NCBI GenBank assembly: GCA_023055505.1
Contig: JALIRH010000152.1
Coordinates: 124,001-188,000 of the forward strand
Origin: Callipepla californica brunnescens
Lineage: Eukaryota > Chordata > Aves > Galliformes > Odontophoridae
DNA: 64,000 nucleotides
Direction of reading: 5' to 3'
The notes beneath the pieces are model-generated. The model was not told where the DNA came from, did not search any database, and saw nothing but the letters and a program-made list of their open reading frames with translations. The first letter of the stretch is position 1. Each line of letters starts with the position of its first letter. This document shows, piece after piece, positions 47,053 through 55,815 of this stretch. A program made the position numbers and the translations under genes.

Positions 47053-47640
47053 AGTTTTAGGACCCACAGCACAGAACCCGGCCCCAAAAGGGCACGAACG
47101 GACCCCATAACCCAGCCCTATAATGTCGATATCTGACCCCAAAACTCAGCACCAAAATCCTGCAATTCCACCCCAAAATCTCCATTATCAGCCCCAGAAT
47201 CCGATTATTTCCCCCAAATGTCAGCCCCAAATCCCATTAGTTCCCCCCTGACCCCACAATTTTCCCCCGACCCCATAATTCCCCCCCATGACCCTATAAT
47301 TTCCCCCCCAACCCCATCAATTCCCCCCTGTGACCCCATTACTTCACCTCCTGACCCTGTTACTTCCCCTATTCCCCCCGACCCTATAATTGCCCTAGAA
47401 CAGCCGCAGGACGATTCCTCGGTGCTGTTTGAGGTCACATCAGCCCAACCCCATTACTTTCCCCCCGTCCCCATAATTCACCTGTTCCCCCCGTGACCCC
47501 ATTAATTTCCCCTCTGACCCTATTAGTTCCCCTGTTCCCCCTCCAACCCTTTAAATTCCCCCTGACCCCATAGTTCCCCCTGACCCCATTGCTTTCCTCC
47601 CGACCCCATAAATTCCCCCTGACCCCATAATTGCTCTATA
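47053..47640 (+). repeat. C-rich intronic minisatellite upstream of the SGF29 last exon
   Basis: Tandem words such as GACCCCATAATTCCCCCC and CCCCAAAATC with a period of about 15-20 bp, typical of short bird microchromosome introns. Its pyrimidine-rich character would serve as a splice acceptor tract. A partial copy of the next exon is embedded at 47404-47433. Confidence 0.8.
47404..47433 (+). pseudogene. SGF29: Partial duplicate of the SGF29 last exon (30 bp)
   Basis: Preceded by an AACAG acceptor, it reads PQDDSSVLFE like the real exon at 47645, with two silent differences, then diverges. The spacing to the full exon is 241 bp, so this is a tandem duplication that kept only the exon start. 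Confidence 0.8.
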
Positions 47641-47644
47641 ACAG

Positions 47645-47902
47645 CCACAGGATGATTCCTCGGTGCTGTTTGAGGACACGTTGTACGCTGACGGATATTC
47701 ATCGCCACTCAACGTCGCACAGGGCTACGTTGTGGCCTGCAGGGACACCAAGAAGAAGCGACCCCGTGTGGCCGTTTTGGGGCCGTTCCAGGATTTGGGT
47801 TTTTTGGGGTCATTAGGGCCGATTTACGGTCACTTTGGGGTCACTCTGGAGCACTTTGGGGTGCAGTGCTGCATCGTGGCCTGCAGAGACACCAAGAAGT
47901 GA
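47645..47902 (+). pseudogene. SGF29: SGF29 last coding exon with lost stop codon
   Basis: After a TATAACAG acceptor the frame reads PQDDSSVLFEDTLYADGYSS, then PLNVAQGYVVACRDTKKK. This is the C-terminal end of SGF29, the last strand region of its second Tudor domain, which helps bind methylated H3K4 in SAGA/ATAC. Human SGF29 ends at this KKK. Here the next codon is CGA, one change from TGA, so the frame runs 45 codons further into G-rich repeat and stops at 47900-47902. That later stop lies in a short second copy of the exon tail (VACRDTKK then TGA). The preceding internal exons are not found in the window. The exon is probably part of a broken copy, although a gene with a longer tail cannot be excluded. 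Confidence 0.82.
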
Positions 47903-48085
47903 CCCCATAGGGGATTTGATATGGTCCTTATGGGGTCGTTATAGGGTTTTGGGGTCACTTTGGGGTCATTTTGGGGCCCTTTGGGGCGCAGCGCTTCCAA
48001 GAAGTGTTGGAAGTAATCTGGGATATTTGGGGTCATTTTGCGTCACATCGGGGTCACTTCGGGTCATTGCACGTTGGGGCGTGGC
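47903..48085 (+). repeat. GGGGTCA-type repeat 3' of SGF29
   Basis: Tandem TTTGGGGTCACT/TTTGGGGTCATT words continue from about 47780, including the exon read-through zone. No polyadenylation signal is obvious. Confidence 0.7.
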
Positions 48086-48348
48086 TCGAATGCGAGGCTT
48101 AACGTTGGCCACGCCCACTCGCTTCCCACTGGCTTCCGGTTTCCCACTTCCAGGCGTGCTTCCGCCTCCTTACCCACAATGCCCCGCTCGCTGCCGGAAA
48201 TCCACGCTCCCAGAAGTTTCAGTCATTTCCGGTCATCGTGCCTCGTTCCAGTGGCACTGTTCCGCCTCGCTCCCCCACACCCCGCCCTTTCCGCTGCCGA
48301 TCTGTGCTGTGATTGGCCGAGCTGTGCCGTGGGGCCGGAAGCGGCCGC
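48086..48348 (+). promoter_or_regulatory. CpG-rich candidate promoter
   Basis: CpG-dense, non-repetitive sequence with several ETS-like TTCCGG/CCGGAAG words (around 48136, 48191, 48228 and 48334), a CCAAT-box-like GATTGGCC (48311) and a GCCACGCCC box (48107). It ends at a strong Kozak context (GCCGCATGG). It looks like a housekeeping promoter driving a rightward gene; leftward activity is possible too. Confidence 0.6.
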
Positions 48349-48381
48349 ATGGTGGAAGCGGAGCTGGAAGCAGAGCACGTG
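48349..48381 (+). CDS. Candidate first coding exon of an unidentified gene
   Basis: The ATG in a near-perfect Kozak context opens MVEAELEAEHV, followed by a GTCAGT donor. It lies at the end of the CpG promoter. Together with the small exon at 49240 it gives an acidic N-terminus in consistent phase. I do not recognise the protein. If the exon instead ends at CAC (48378), the donor would be GTGGTC. Later exons are not visible before the class II retrovirus at 51449. Confidence 0.4.
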
Positions 48382-49205
48382 GTCAGTGGCAGGGCGGGAG
48401 GGGCGGTTATGGGGCCGGGGTCAGGTTATGGGGTTATGGGGCAGGGATTTGGGGCTGGGGTCGTGGGTGTGGGGTCCAGGCTTGGGGCAGAGCTGTGGGG
48501 CAGAGTTGTGGGTCCAGGTGCACTGATTGGGGCAGAGCTGTGGGATGCGGGGCTGAGCTGTGGGGTGGATCTGTGGGGCAGAGCTGTGGCGGTTGGGGGG
48601 CGGAGGTGTGGTGCAGGTATGAGCAGATGTGGGGCTCAGATGCGGGGCTGAGCTGCGGGATGTGAGGCTGATCCATGGGGCAGAGCTGTGGAATGTGGGG
48701 CTGATCTGTGGGGCAGGTAGGTATGTGGGGCAGAGCTGTGGGATGTGGGGCAGGTATGTGCAGATTGGGGTTGAGCCGTGGGGCTGAGGTGTGGATATGG
48801 GGCAGCACTATGGGGCTGAGTTGTGGGGTTGAGCCGTGGGGCAGAGCTGTGGGATGTGGGGCAGATCTGTGGGTCCAGGTGTGGGGTTTGGGGCAGATGT
48901 GTGGGGCAGAGCCACAGGGCTGAGCTCTGGGGCCAGGTGTGGGGTGAGGGGCTGAGCTGTGGTGCAGAGCTGAGGGATGTGGGGCTGAGCTGTGGGTCCA
49001 GGTGTGGGGTTTGGGGCAGATGTGTGGGGCAGAGCCACAGGGCTGAGCTCTGGGGCCAGGTGTGGGATGAGGGGCTGAGCTGTGGGATGTGGGGCTGAGC
49101 TGTGTGGCCAGGGGATGAGGGGCAGAGATGTGGGGCAAATGTGTGGGATGTGGGGCAGCGCTGTGGGGCTGAGCTGTGATGTGGATGTTTGGGGTGAAGG
49201 TGTGG
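48382..49205 (+). repeat. G-rich minisatellite, GCTGTGGGGCAGA type
   Basis: Tandem 10-14 bp words such as AGCTGTGGGGC and GATGTGGGGCTG, with a nested ~120-bp direct duplication (48885-48995 and 49005-49105). On the minus strand it reads as Pro/His/Ser-rich frames of up to 439 codons, which are artefacts. It occupies the putative intron of the unidentified gene. Confidence 0.88.
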
Positions 49206-49239
49206 GGCAGAGTTCTGCCCCACAGAGGTGCTCCCGCAG

Positions 49240-49280
49240 GAGGTGGAGGAGATGCAGTGGCGGCATTCTGAGGGGAATAG
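49240..49280 (+). CDS. Candidate second exon of the unidentified gene
   Basis: A TCCCGCAG acceptor, then EVEEMQWRHSEGN and a GTCAGT donor, 41 bp. It is non-repetitive, whereas both sides are minisatellite. Phase 0 entry joins the 48349 exon in frame. Tiny exons are easy to find by chance, so confidence is limited. Confidence 0.4.
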
Positions 49281-49952
49281 GTCAGTGCCCCATTGCTGCC
49301 CCACAGCTGCCCCATAGCCACCCCATTGAGATCCACTGAGATCAGTGGAGACCCCATTGAGATCCGTAGGGACCCCATGGAGATCCATGGTGACCCATGG
49401 CTGCCCCGTAGCTGCCCCACATCCGCCCCATAGCTGGGCGTGGCTTCGCTCTGGGCACACCGCCTTCTGCGGGACCCACAGCGACCCACACTGACCCACA
49501 GTGACCCACACTGACCCATAGAGACCCACAGCGACCCATAGAGACTCACAGCGACCCATAGCGGGACCCACAGCGACCCAACCGACCCACAGCAACCTAT
49601 AGGGGGAACCACAGCAACCCACAGAGACCGATAGCTCACACAGCGACCCACAGTGACCCACAGCAGGACCCACAGCGACCCATAGAGACCCACAGCGACC
49701 CATAGAAACACATAGAGACTCATAGTTACCCACAGCGACTTATAGAGACCCACAGCGACTCACTGAGACCCACAGTGACCTATAGCTGGACCCACAGACA
49801 CCCACAGCAACCCAAAGTGACCCACAGCTTGACCCATAGCGACCCATGCCAGGAACCACAGCGACCCATTGGGACCCATAGCGATCCACAGCGACCCATG
49901 GAAAACCACAGGGAGCAAGAGGGAGCCACAGAGACACAGCGACATCACGTGA

Positions 49953-49970
49953 GAGCGCCGCCTGGTGTCG
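49953..49970 (-). promoter_or_regulatory. CTCF-like motif, copy 1 (degenerate)
   Basis: GCGCCGCCTGGTGTCG on the plus strand. The minus strand resembles the CTCF core, with changes. A TCACGTGA E-box lies immediately upstream (49945-49952). Confidence 0.35.
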
Positions 49971-50741
49971 TGGAGGGGGAACTGCAGCTCCTTAGGAATC
50001 TCCTGGGGCACATAGAGACCAACAGCGCCTCATAGCAGGACCCACACTGACCCACAGCGAACCATATTGGGACCCACAGCGTAACCCACAGCGACCCGTA
50101 ACAGACCACATTGACCCATTGCGACGCACTGCAACCCATAGCGACTCATAGAGGCACAGCGACACACAGCCATCCACAGCAACCCATAGCGACCCAGCCG
50201 ACCCACAGCAACCTATAGGGGGGCCCACAGCGACTCACAGCAACCCACAGAGACCGATTACAACCAATAGTGACCGATAGCGACCCACCGCGACACACAG
50301 CGACCCACACCGACCCATAGCAACCCACAGTGACCCACAGAGACCCACTGAGACCCATAGAGACCCAAAGCGACCCACAGCGACCCATAGCAGGACCTAG
50401 AGTGACCCATAGCGTCCCGAAGAGACCCGTAGCGACTCACTGCGACCCACAATGACCCATAGCTGGACCCACAGACACCCACAGCATGACCCACAGCGAC
50501 CCATTGCAACCCTTAGCAACATGTAGAGACTTATAGCGATCCACATCGACCCATAGCGACCCATGGATACACATAGCAAGACCCACAGTGACCCATAGCG
50601 TCCCATAGAGACCCGCAGCAAAACGTAGCAGCCCACAGAGATCGATAGCGACGCATAGTGACCCACAGCGACCCATAGCGCCCAATAGGAAACCACTGAT
50701 AGCAATAAGGAGCCCTAGAGACCCAGCGACATTACGTGAGA

Positions 50742-50757
50742 GCGCCCCCTGGTGGCG
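50742..50757 (-). promoter_or_regulatory. CTCF-like motif, copy 2 (best match)
   Basis: The plus strand reads GCGCCCCCTGGTGGCG. Its reverse complement CGCCACCAGGGGGCGC matches the vertebrate CTCF consensus core at essentially every position. The adjacent E-box is altered (TTACGTGA). Confidence 0.6.
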
Positions 50758-50988
50758 TGGAGGGGAACTGCAGCCCCTTAGGGATCCATTGGGAACCTTA
50801 GAGACCCACAGAGACCCATAGCAGGACCCACAGCAAACCAAAGCGATCCATAGCAACCCATAGCGATCCACAGTGACCCACAGTAACCCACAGCGAAGCA
50901 TATTGGGACCCATAGCGACACATAGCGCCCAATAGGAAAACACAGAGAGCAATAGGAAGCCGTAGAGACACAGCGACATCATGTGAGA

Positions 50989-51004
50989 GCTCCCTCTGGT
51001 GGCG
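50989..51004 (-). promoter_or_regulatory. CTCF-like motif, copy 3
   Basis: GCTCCCTCTGGTGGCG on the plus strand. The CCACCAGAGGGAG core on the minus strand still fits the CTCF consensus. The E-box position reads TCATGTGA. Confidence 0.5.
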
Positions 51005-51295
51005 TGAAGGGGAACTGCAGCCCCTTAGGGATCTCCTGGGGCACGTAGAGACCCATAGCAGGACCCACACCGACCCACAGCGAACCCTATTGGGACCCAT
51101 AGCGTGACCCACAGCGACCCACAGCAACCCATAGAGACTCATAGCAAACCACAGCAACCCACAGTGACCCATAGCGAGACCCACAGCAACCCACAGTGAC
51201 CCACAGCTTGACCCAAAGCAACCCATGCCGGGACCCACAGCGACCCATAGAAAACCTCAGAGAGCAATAGGAAGGCACAGAGACATCACGTGAGA

Positions 51296-51316
51296 GCGCC
51301 CCCTCCCCTGGTGGCG
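51296..51316 (-). promoter_or_regulatory. CTCF-like motif, copy 4 (with 5-bp insertion)
   Basis: GCGCCCCCT is followed by CCCCTGGTGGCG, a short internal duplication that leaves a CCACCAGGGG core. An intact TCACGTGA E-box lies just upstream (51286-51293). Confidence 0.45.
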
Positions 51317-51448
51317 TGGAGGGGAACTGCAGCCCCTTAGGGATCTCCTGGGGCATATAGAGACCCACAGCGACCCATAGCAGGACCCACAGTGACCCAC
51401 AGCAAACCATATTGGGACCCATAGCGGGACCCATAGAGACCCACAGAC

Positions 51449-51815
51449 TGTTACAATGAAGGGTCGGGAACCCAGCTTGATGCTAGCTAATGTTCCATTT
51501 ATTAAGCAACAACTCAAAGCTTAGATAGACAGAGAAGCAGTGTGTGTTAGGATCTAACTGGGGGAAGCTACAAGGATCTAATTGAGGGAATTTACACTCC
51601 TCAGTGTTAACAGGTCAAGAATATAAAACACTCCTAGTCATCTAAACAAACAGTTTCTTATTGCTATCCATTACTGTCTTCTGTTTCTTTTCACTCCTTA
51701 GACATGGTTGTCTCAAGCTTATCAGCTTATCTTTACACAGCCTACGTCCAAGGTTTATGGCCTGATTCCTGCTTAGCTAACAGTTCCGTCTGACTCCCAC
51801 TTTTGCCATCACCCA
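51449..51815 (-). mobile_element. 3' LTR of the class II ERV
   Basis: The minus strand starts TGGGTGATGG after the polypurine tract and ends CATTGTAACA. A minus-strand AATAAA lies at 51498-51503. The length of 367 bp is short, as in alpharetrovirus-like LTRs. The U3 start is set by the polypurine tract and is less certain than the other end. Confidence 0.75.
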
Positions 51816-51831
51816 CTTCTCCCCCTTTCTG
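51816..51831 (-). other. Polypurine tract
   Basis: The minus strand reads AGAAAGGGGGAGAAG, immediately upstream of the 3' LTR, where plus-strand DNA synthesis is primed. Confidence 0.8.
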
Positions 51832-51861
51832 TTATGAATATTTTCTTTGTAGCATTGTCAA

Positions 51862-53025
51862 TCATCTTTTTGCGCACATTGTAAAATGCAAGGAAGTAAC
51901 AGCAAAAGCGTTACAACGATCATCGCAATGTAGCACATCATTTTTAAGATACTGTGGAGCCATCCGGTGAGACCCCCATCCCGAGAATAATTTGTCCAAC
52001 CAGTCCCAATCCCTCTGTTCCTGCAGTTTCTTCACTCCATCCCGTATGGTCTTGATACTTGCTTGAATTGAAACGGAATGTTCTGACAGGTTCATGCAGC
52101 ACATTCCTTCGAAATCCTCCCAGCCATGGCCTTGCGCCAGAAGTAGGAAATCAGTAGCAGCGCAATTTTGTGGCGCAGCATGTCTGACACTGTCCGCATC
52201 AAGTAAAAGACCTGTTAAAGCTAAACTAGTGGCATTTCCTTGTTTTGCTAAGCAAGAACCCAGTTTGTTCAGTGTTGCCAAAGCTTTAGCAACAGCAACC
52301 TGCGGTGTGAAAAAGGAAACGGCTCCTATGGTCTCCCTGTTCCAAAACTTCATGTTATCATCACAATCTGATCTGAAGGTGTGGGTCATTCTCCTAAAAC
52401 GGTGATGAGAATATTTCTTTCTCCATTGCAAGACAGTTGTCTCATTTCGGGTAAGGATGGTTAAACGCCCGAGACTACATGGCCCACCTCTAATGTAAGA
52501 AGGAATGGCAGGCCATGCCCGGTCAGCGCAACTACGGAAAACTCCATCTGGTAACTGTAAAGGAGCATTTACTGATTTTGAAAGGCTGGGTGAGGTGTAA
52601 TTACACCACAGAGTTTGGTTATTGATGGCTGCGTCTACGGGACTGACATCCCATAGTTTGGTTTTATTTTTTCCAGTAGAATGGAATCTCAGGCAGAAGT
52701 CCATTTTTATAGATCCTAAGAAATCTATTTCTTGTGGCTCTAATTTGGCAGACGGAAGATATGGAACCCGTCCATCCCAATTATCTACTGAATTTGTGCC
52801 AGTAAAGATTGCTCGTGAGGGACCAGGGATTGGCCACTCGTCTATGGGAAAGCCCACCAAGCGGGTAGAGAAGGGATTTTGTGCAGTTGCAGTGGCTAAG
52901 CAAAGTGTTTCCTGATGAGTAATATTAGCAAGTGTAAGCCACACATTCGTTTTTGGGAGGGTAATAAAACCAGTAGAGAGTCCTGAAATTTCAAGAAGTC
53001 AAGTCCATACAGTAGCTGGTCTCAT
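51862..53025 (-). pseudogene. Retroviral envelope remnant (alpharetrovirus-like)
   Basis: A 360-codon frame (51862-52944) with an upstream Met at 53025 separated from it by a TGA at 52999-53001. The surface part has several Asn-X-Ser/Thr glycosylation sites. The transmembrane part contains LLLAQGHGWEDFEGMCC, recognisable as the CX6CC region with its first Cys changed to Trp, which would prevent the usual disulfide link to the surface subunit. A hydrophobic membrane anchor appears in a neighbouring frame near 51880-51930, so a frameshift cuts it off. The Met overlaps the integrase stop. Non-functional on three counts. Confidence 0.87.
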
Positions 53026-53700
53026 CCTTCCTTGGTTGTGTTTTCATCTGTTGTCGACCAAGTCTGTTCCTCCCGGTATGGTTTCACGTACTTCGCAGGA
53101 ATCCACCTGGGGCCTTTTCCTGTGGAGACACAAGCATAACCTCTCCCCCATGTGACAAGAGGATATGGCCCCATTATCATACCTGTTTCTGGGTGGCGAA
53201 TCAACACCGGAGCCTTGATTCTTCTTTCCAATGTGATATTCGAACTAAAATGTCGGACTATCGGGGGATTGGTATCTAGCAGAGAAGAATTCAAAAAGTG
53301 AAAACATAAAGAGCTTTATGTAGTCGCTCCTCAGGAGGGGAAGCTCCCATTCCCCCTTTCTGTTGTGCTAATAGACGCTTTAAAGATTGGTGTGACCGCT
53401 CAATTGACCTGGAGGGGAATGAGGGATCGCGGTGATGTGCATAATGCCCCAAGAATCCAGGAAGGCTTTTGTCGCAGCGGAGGTATATGCAGGACCATGA
53501 TCTGTTTTTAATTGGGAAGGGATACCTAATGTAGCAAAAGCACGCAGCAAACGCTTGCGAACATCTCGTGCCTTTTCTCCTGTATGACAAGAGGAAAATA
53601 AAGCTCCGGAAAAAGTATCAATCGAGGAATGTGTATATTTCAGCTTACCAAACCATGGGAAATGTGTGACATCCATTTGCCATAGCTGGAGGCTCTGCAG
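53022..53700 (-). pseudogene. Integrase remnant (class II ERV)
   Basis: The catalytic core frame (53380-53676) starts with MDVTHFPWFGKLKYTHSSID, with the first Asp, and has LKTDHGPAYTS with the second Asp. The third acidic residue is in an adjacent frame (an IERSHQSLKRLL segment), after a frameshift near 53415. The C-terminal DNA-binding domain (53022-53294) has GPYPLVTWGRGYACVSTGKG and PRWIPAKYVKPY, characteristic of alpha/betaretroviral integrase. Broken by at least one frameshift. Confidence 0.88.
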
Positions 53701-54830
53701 ATCTCTGGGGTTAACCCCCCCTGCTATTGATGGGAAAGAATGCCTCTGGCAGTCGGGACATACCGCTGTAATGTTTGATGCTTGTTGGGAGGTAAGCCCA
53801 GACTGTCGTTTAAGACCTCCAGCATTCTGATGAAAGAAGGAGTGGCTAAGTTTAGCTTGCGCTATTCGGTCTGGTAAAACACGGACATATCAGCTTGAGA
53901 TTCCCTTCTGCCGTGAAACCAGGTAAAGATGTGTGTGAGCGGATGTGCATTACAAAATAAGGATGAGTGCGGGAGTCTAAAAAAAAAAAAGTTCCTGGAA
54001 CAAAATAAACAATGAAGAGTGAGAAATATTGCGTAATATGGATGCTTCTGCTCGCTGAACAATTCCTGCAACAGAAGCTGAGTCGGTAATAGGATTGAAA
54101 GGTGTGGACCATTTCCAAAAAACTCGGACAACAGCAGCTGGTTCCACTATTTGTGGAGAACCAGAAACAATTTCAATATCCGAATCCCATTGCTTCTGTT
54201 GATTATCCCACCATCAAATAACTGATTTGTGTGATCTTCCAGACCCATCCGTAATCTGGTAAGGGCCTGCAGCAGCTGATCACTTCTTTTTGGTGTGGAT
54301 GTGAAGTGAACATTGAGGTTCAATAGCTTGTGTGACGGTGCGTGGGAAGTAAGGCTGCCTGTATAGCTTGCCAATGCCATGCTAAAGGCATCTGCTTGCT
54401 GATCAAGCCATTGTAAATACACATTTGTCACAGGTAAACAACTAGAGGAAAAGTCTACCCCTGATAACATCAGCAAGCGCTGCCTAGCTTTGATTCTCAG
54501 GGAAGCAAACATCTCATGCTGTGTCAGGATTGTCTTTGTCAACTGGTTTGGCAAAAAAATCCATTCAATAATGAATAGTGGGTCTGGCCTTTGAAAATCC
54601 CACTGAAAAATTAGCGCATGAAGTTGTCGAGCAGGGTTGAGGATCATTAGGAAAAAAGGTAACTCCGGGGCACACCGATGAGCTTGTCTGTTAGTGCTAG
54701 CTGCAGCAACTTTTTGCAAGGCACTAGCCACTTCAGAGCCAAGACGGCAGGGAGAGTGTAAATCAGAATCCCCTTTCAGTAGTTCCAAAAGAGGATACAA
54801 GTCTGCATTAGAGATACCCAAGAGCGCTCA
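53701..54830 (-). pseudogene. RT connection / RNase H remnant (class II ERV)
   Basis: A 224-codon frame (54147-54821) reads NADLYPLLELLKGDSDLHSP at its start and LVLHK at its end, fitting the thumb-connection region and the beginning of RNase H of class II pol. Below 54147 the RNase H continues in two overlapping frames with stops, and the integrase zinc region precedes 53700. No clean RNase H active site is preserved. Confidence 0.7.
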
Positions 54831-55650
54831 GACCCAGTTAATTGATCCCAACCATTTTTGTACATCGTGTCAATTTTTCACATCAGTTTGTCTTTGGAAG
54901 GGCTAGGGAATGATAGTCTGGGCTCTGATGCACCAGCCTAAATATTTCCATGGTGATGTTTTCTGCATTTTTTCAGGCGCAATACAGAAACCTGCCGAAT
55001 TAACAGCAGTTGTAAGGAGGGCTACTGCTTCCTCCATGATCTCGTGATGTTGCGCGGCCACTAAGATGTCGTCCATCTAATGATACGATAAAACATTTGG
55101 CATTGTGTCTGGAATGGGGCTAAGCACTTTAGCTACATACCACTGACAAATGGTGGGGCTATTTTTCATTCCTTGTGGCAGCACAACCCACTGGTATCTC
55201 TGCAACGGGGCTTGCATGTTGATGCTTGGAACTGAAAAAGCAAATGGAGGGGCATCCTCAGGGTGTAATGGACTATTAAAAAAGCAGTCTTGAAGATCAG
55301 TGCCAGTCAAATGCCAGTCTCGGGGAATCATAGTGGGTGACAGGAGGCCTGGTTGAAGGGCTCCCATATTTTCCATAGCATCATTCATTTTTCTGAGGTC
55401 ATGGAACAAGCGCCATTGACCAGTTTGTTTCTTAATGACAAATCCAGGTGAGTTCCAAGGATTAGTGGAGGTACAGTATGTCCTTTTGCTAATTGTTCCG
55501 CTACCAAGTCTTGGAGGGCGCCAAGTTTTTCTAGCGGAAGGGGCCATTGATCCACCCATCTAGGGGTATCTGTTTTCCATATTAGCTTAAGGGCGTCGCA
55601 CCTCTCAATGGCCCCTCCAGAAAATCTGACTTGATAGTGACTCCCCACTG
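54831..55650 (-). pseudogene. Reverse transcriptase remnant (class II ERV)
   Basis: Two overlapping frames (55385-55648 and 55077-55559) show a frameshift near 55480. Visible blocks are [40 protein letters not shown] and [16 protein letters not shown]. At the active site the YMDD tyrosine codon is TAG (55077-55079), followed by [25 protein letters not shown] and the MDD form assign it to class II. Confidence 0.9.
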
Positions 55651-55815
55651 AACCATAACATCAGGGCCCCATAAATATCATCGGAATTGGCAACACAAAT
55701 GGTTTGATAGTAGCTACCCGATCTTCAGGTCCTCTGATTGGAATGAACTCAGCACTTTGCTGGCTGTTCCTTGCACCACCCACCCCAGCTAATGTATGGG
55801 ATGATTTGTATGATG
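55651..55815 (-). pseudogene. C-terminal protease fragment (class II ERV)
   Basis: The minus-strand frame contains SAEFIPIRGPEDRVATIKPF and PIPMIFMGP, which resembles the protease end and RT linker of betaretrovirus-like elements. It has a stop near 55665 and is cut at 55815 by telomere-like repeat. Confidence 0.6.

Larger units (their letters stand above)
49281..51448 (+). repeat. 10-bp minisatellite (ACCCACAGCG)n with embedded modules
   Basis: Tandem GACCCACAGC/GACCCATAGC decamers with GCAGGACC and TTGGGACCC variants. A longer module (GACATCACGTGAGAGCGCC through AACTGCAGCCCCTTAGGGAT) occurs four times, starting near 49941, 50728, 50974 and 51282. Minus-strand frames rich in Gly-Ser-Leu-Trp-Val come from the repeat. 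It ends where the class II LTR begins. Confidence 0.9.
51449..55815 (-). mobile_element. Class II (alpha/betaretrovirus-like) endogenous retrovirus, 5'-truncated
   Basis: On the minus strand the order is end of protease (about 55650-55815), RT (about 54830-55650), connection/RNase H (about 53700-54830), integrase (about 53022-53700), env (51862-53025), polypurine tract and 3' LTR (51449-51815). Gag, the 5' LTR and most of protease are missing where the element meets the CCCTAA array. All genes are broken: a stop replaces the Tyr of the RT YMDD motif, integrase and env are frameshifted. Pol looks like class II, and the env transmembrane part is alpharetrovirus-like. The 3' end is inserted in the 10-bp minisatellite. 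Confidence 0.9.

Noticed and set aside
47835..48665. Plus-strand open frame of 276 codons
   Set aside because: It crosses repeat, promoter and minisatellite without a motif; codon content follows the G-rich repeat.
48434..49753. Minus-strand open frames of 439 and 365 codons
   Set aside because: They run through two minisatellites (GCTGTGGGGCAGA and ACCCACAGCG types). Their Pro/His/Ser and Gly/Ser/Leu/Trp repeats are direct translations of the tandem units, and overlapping frames are equally open.
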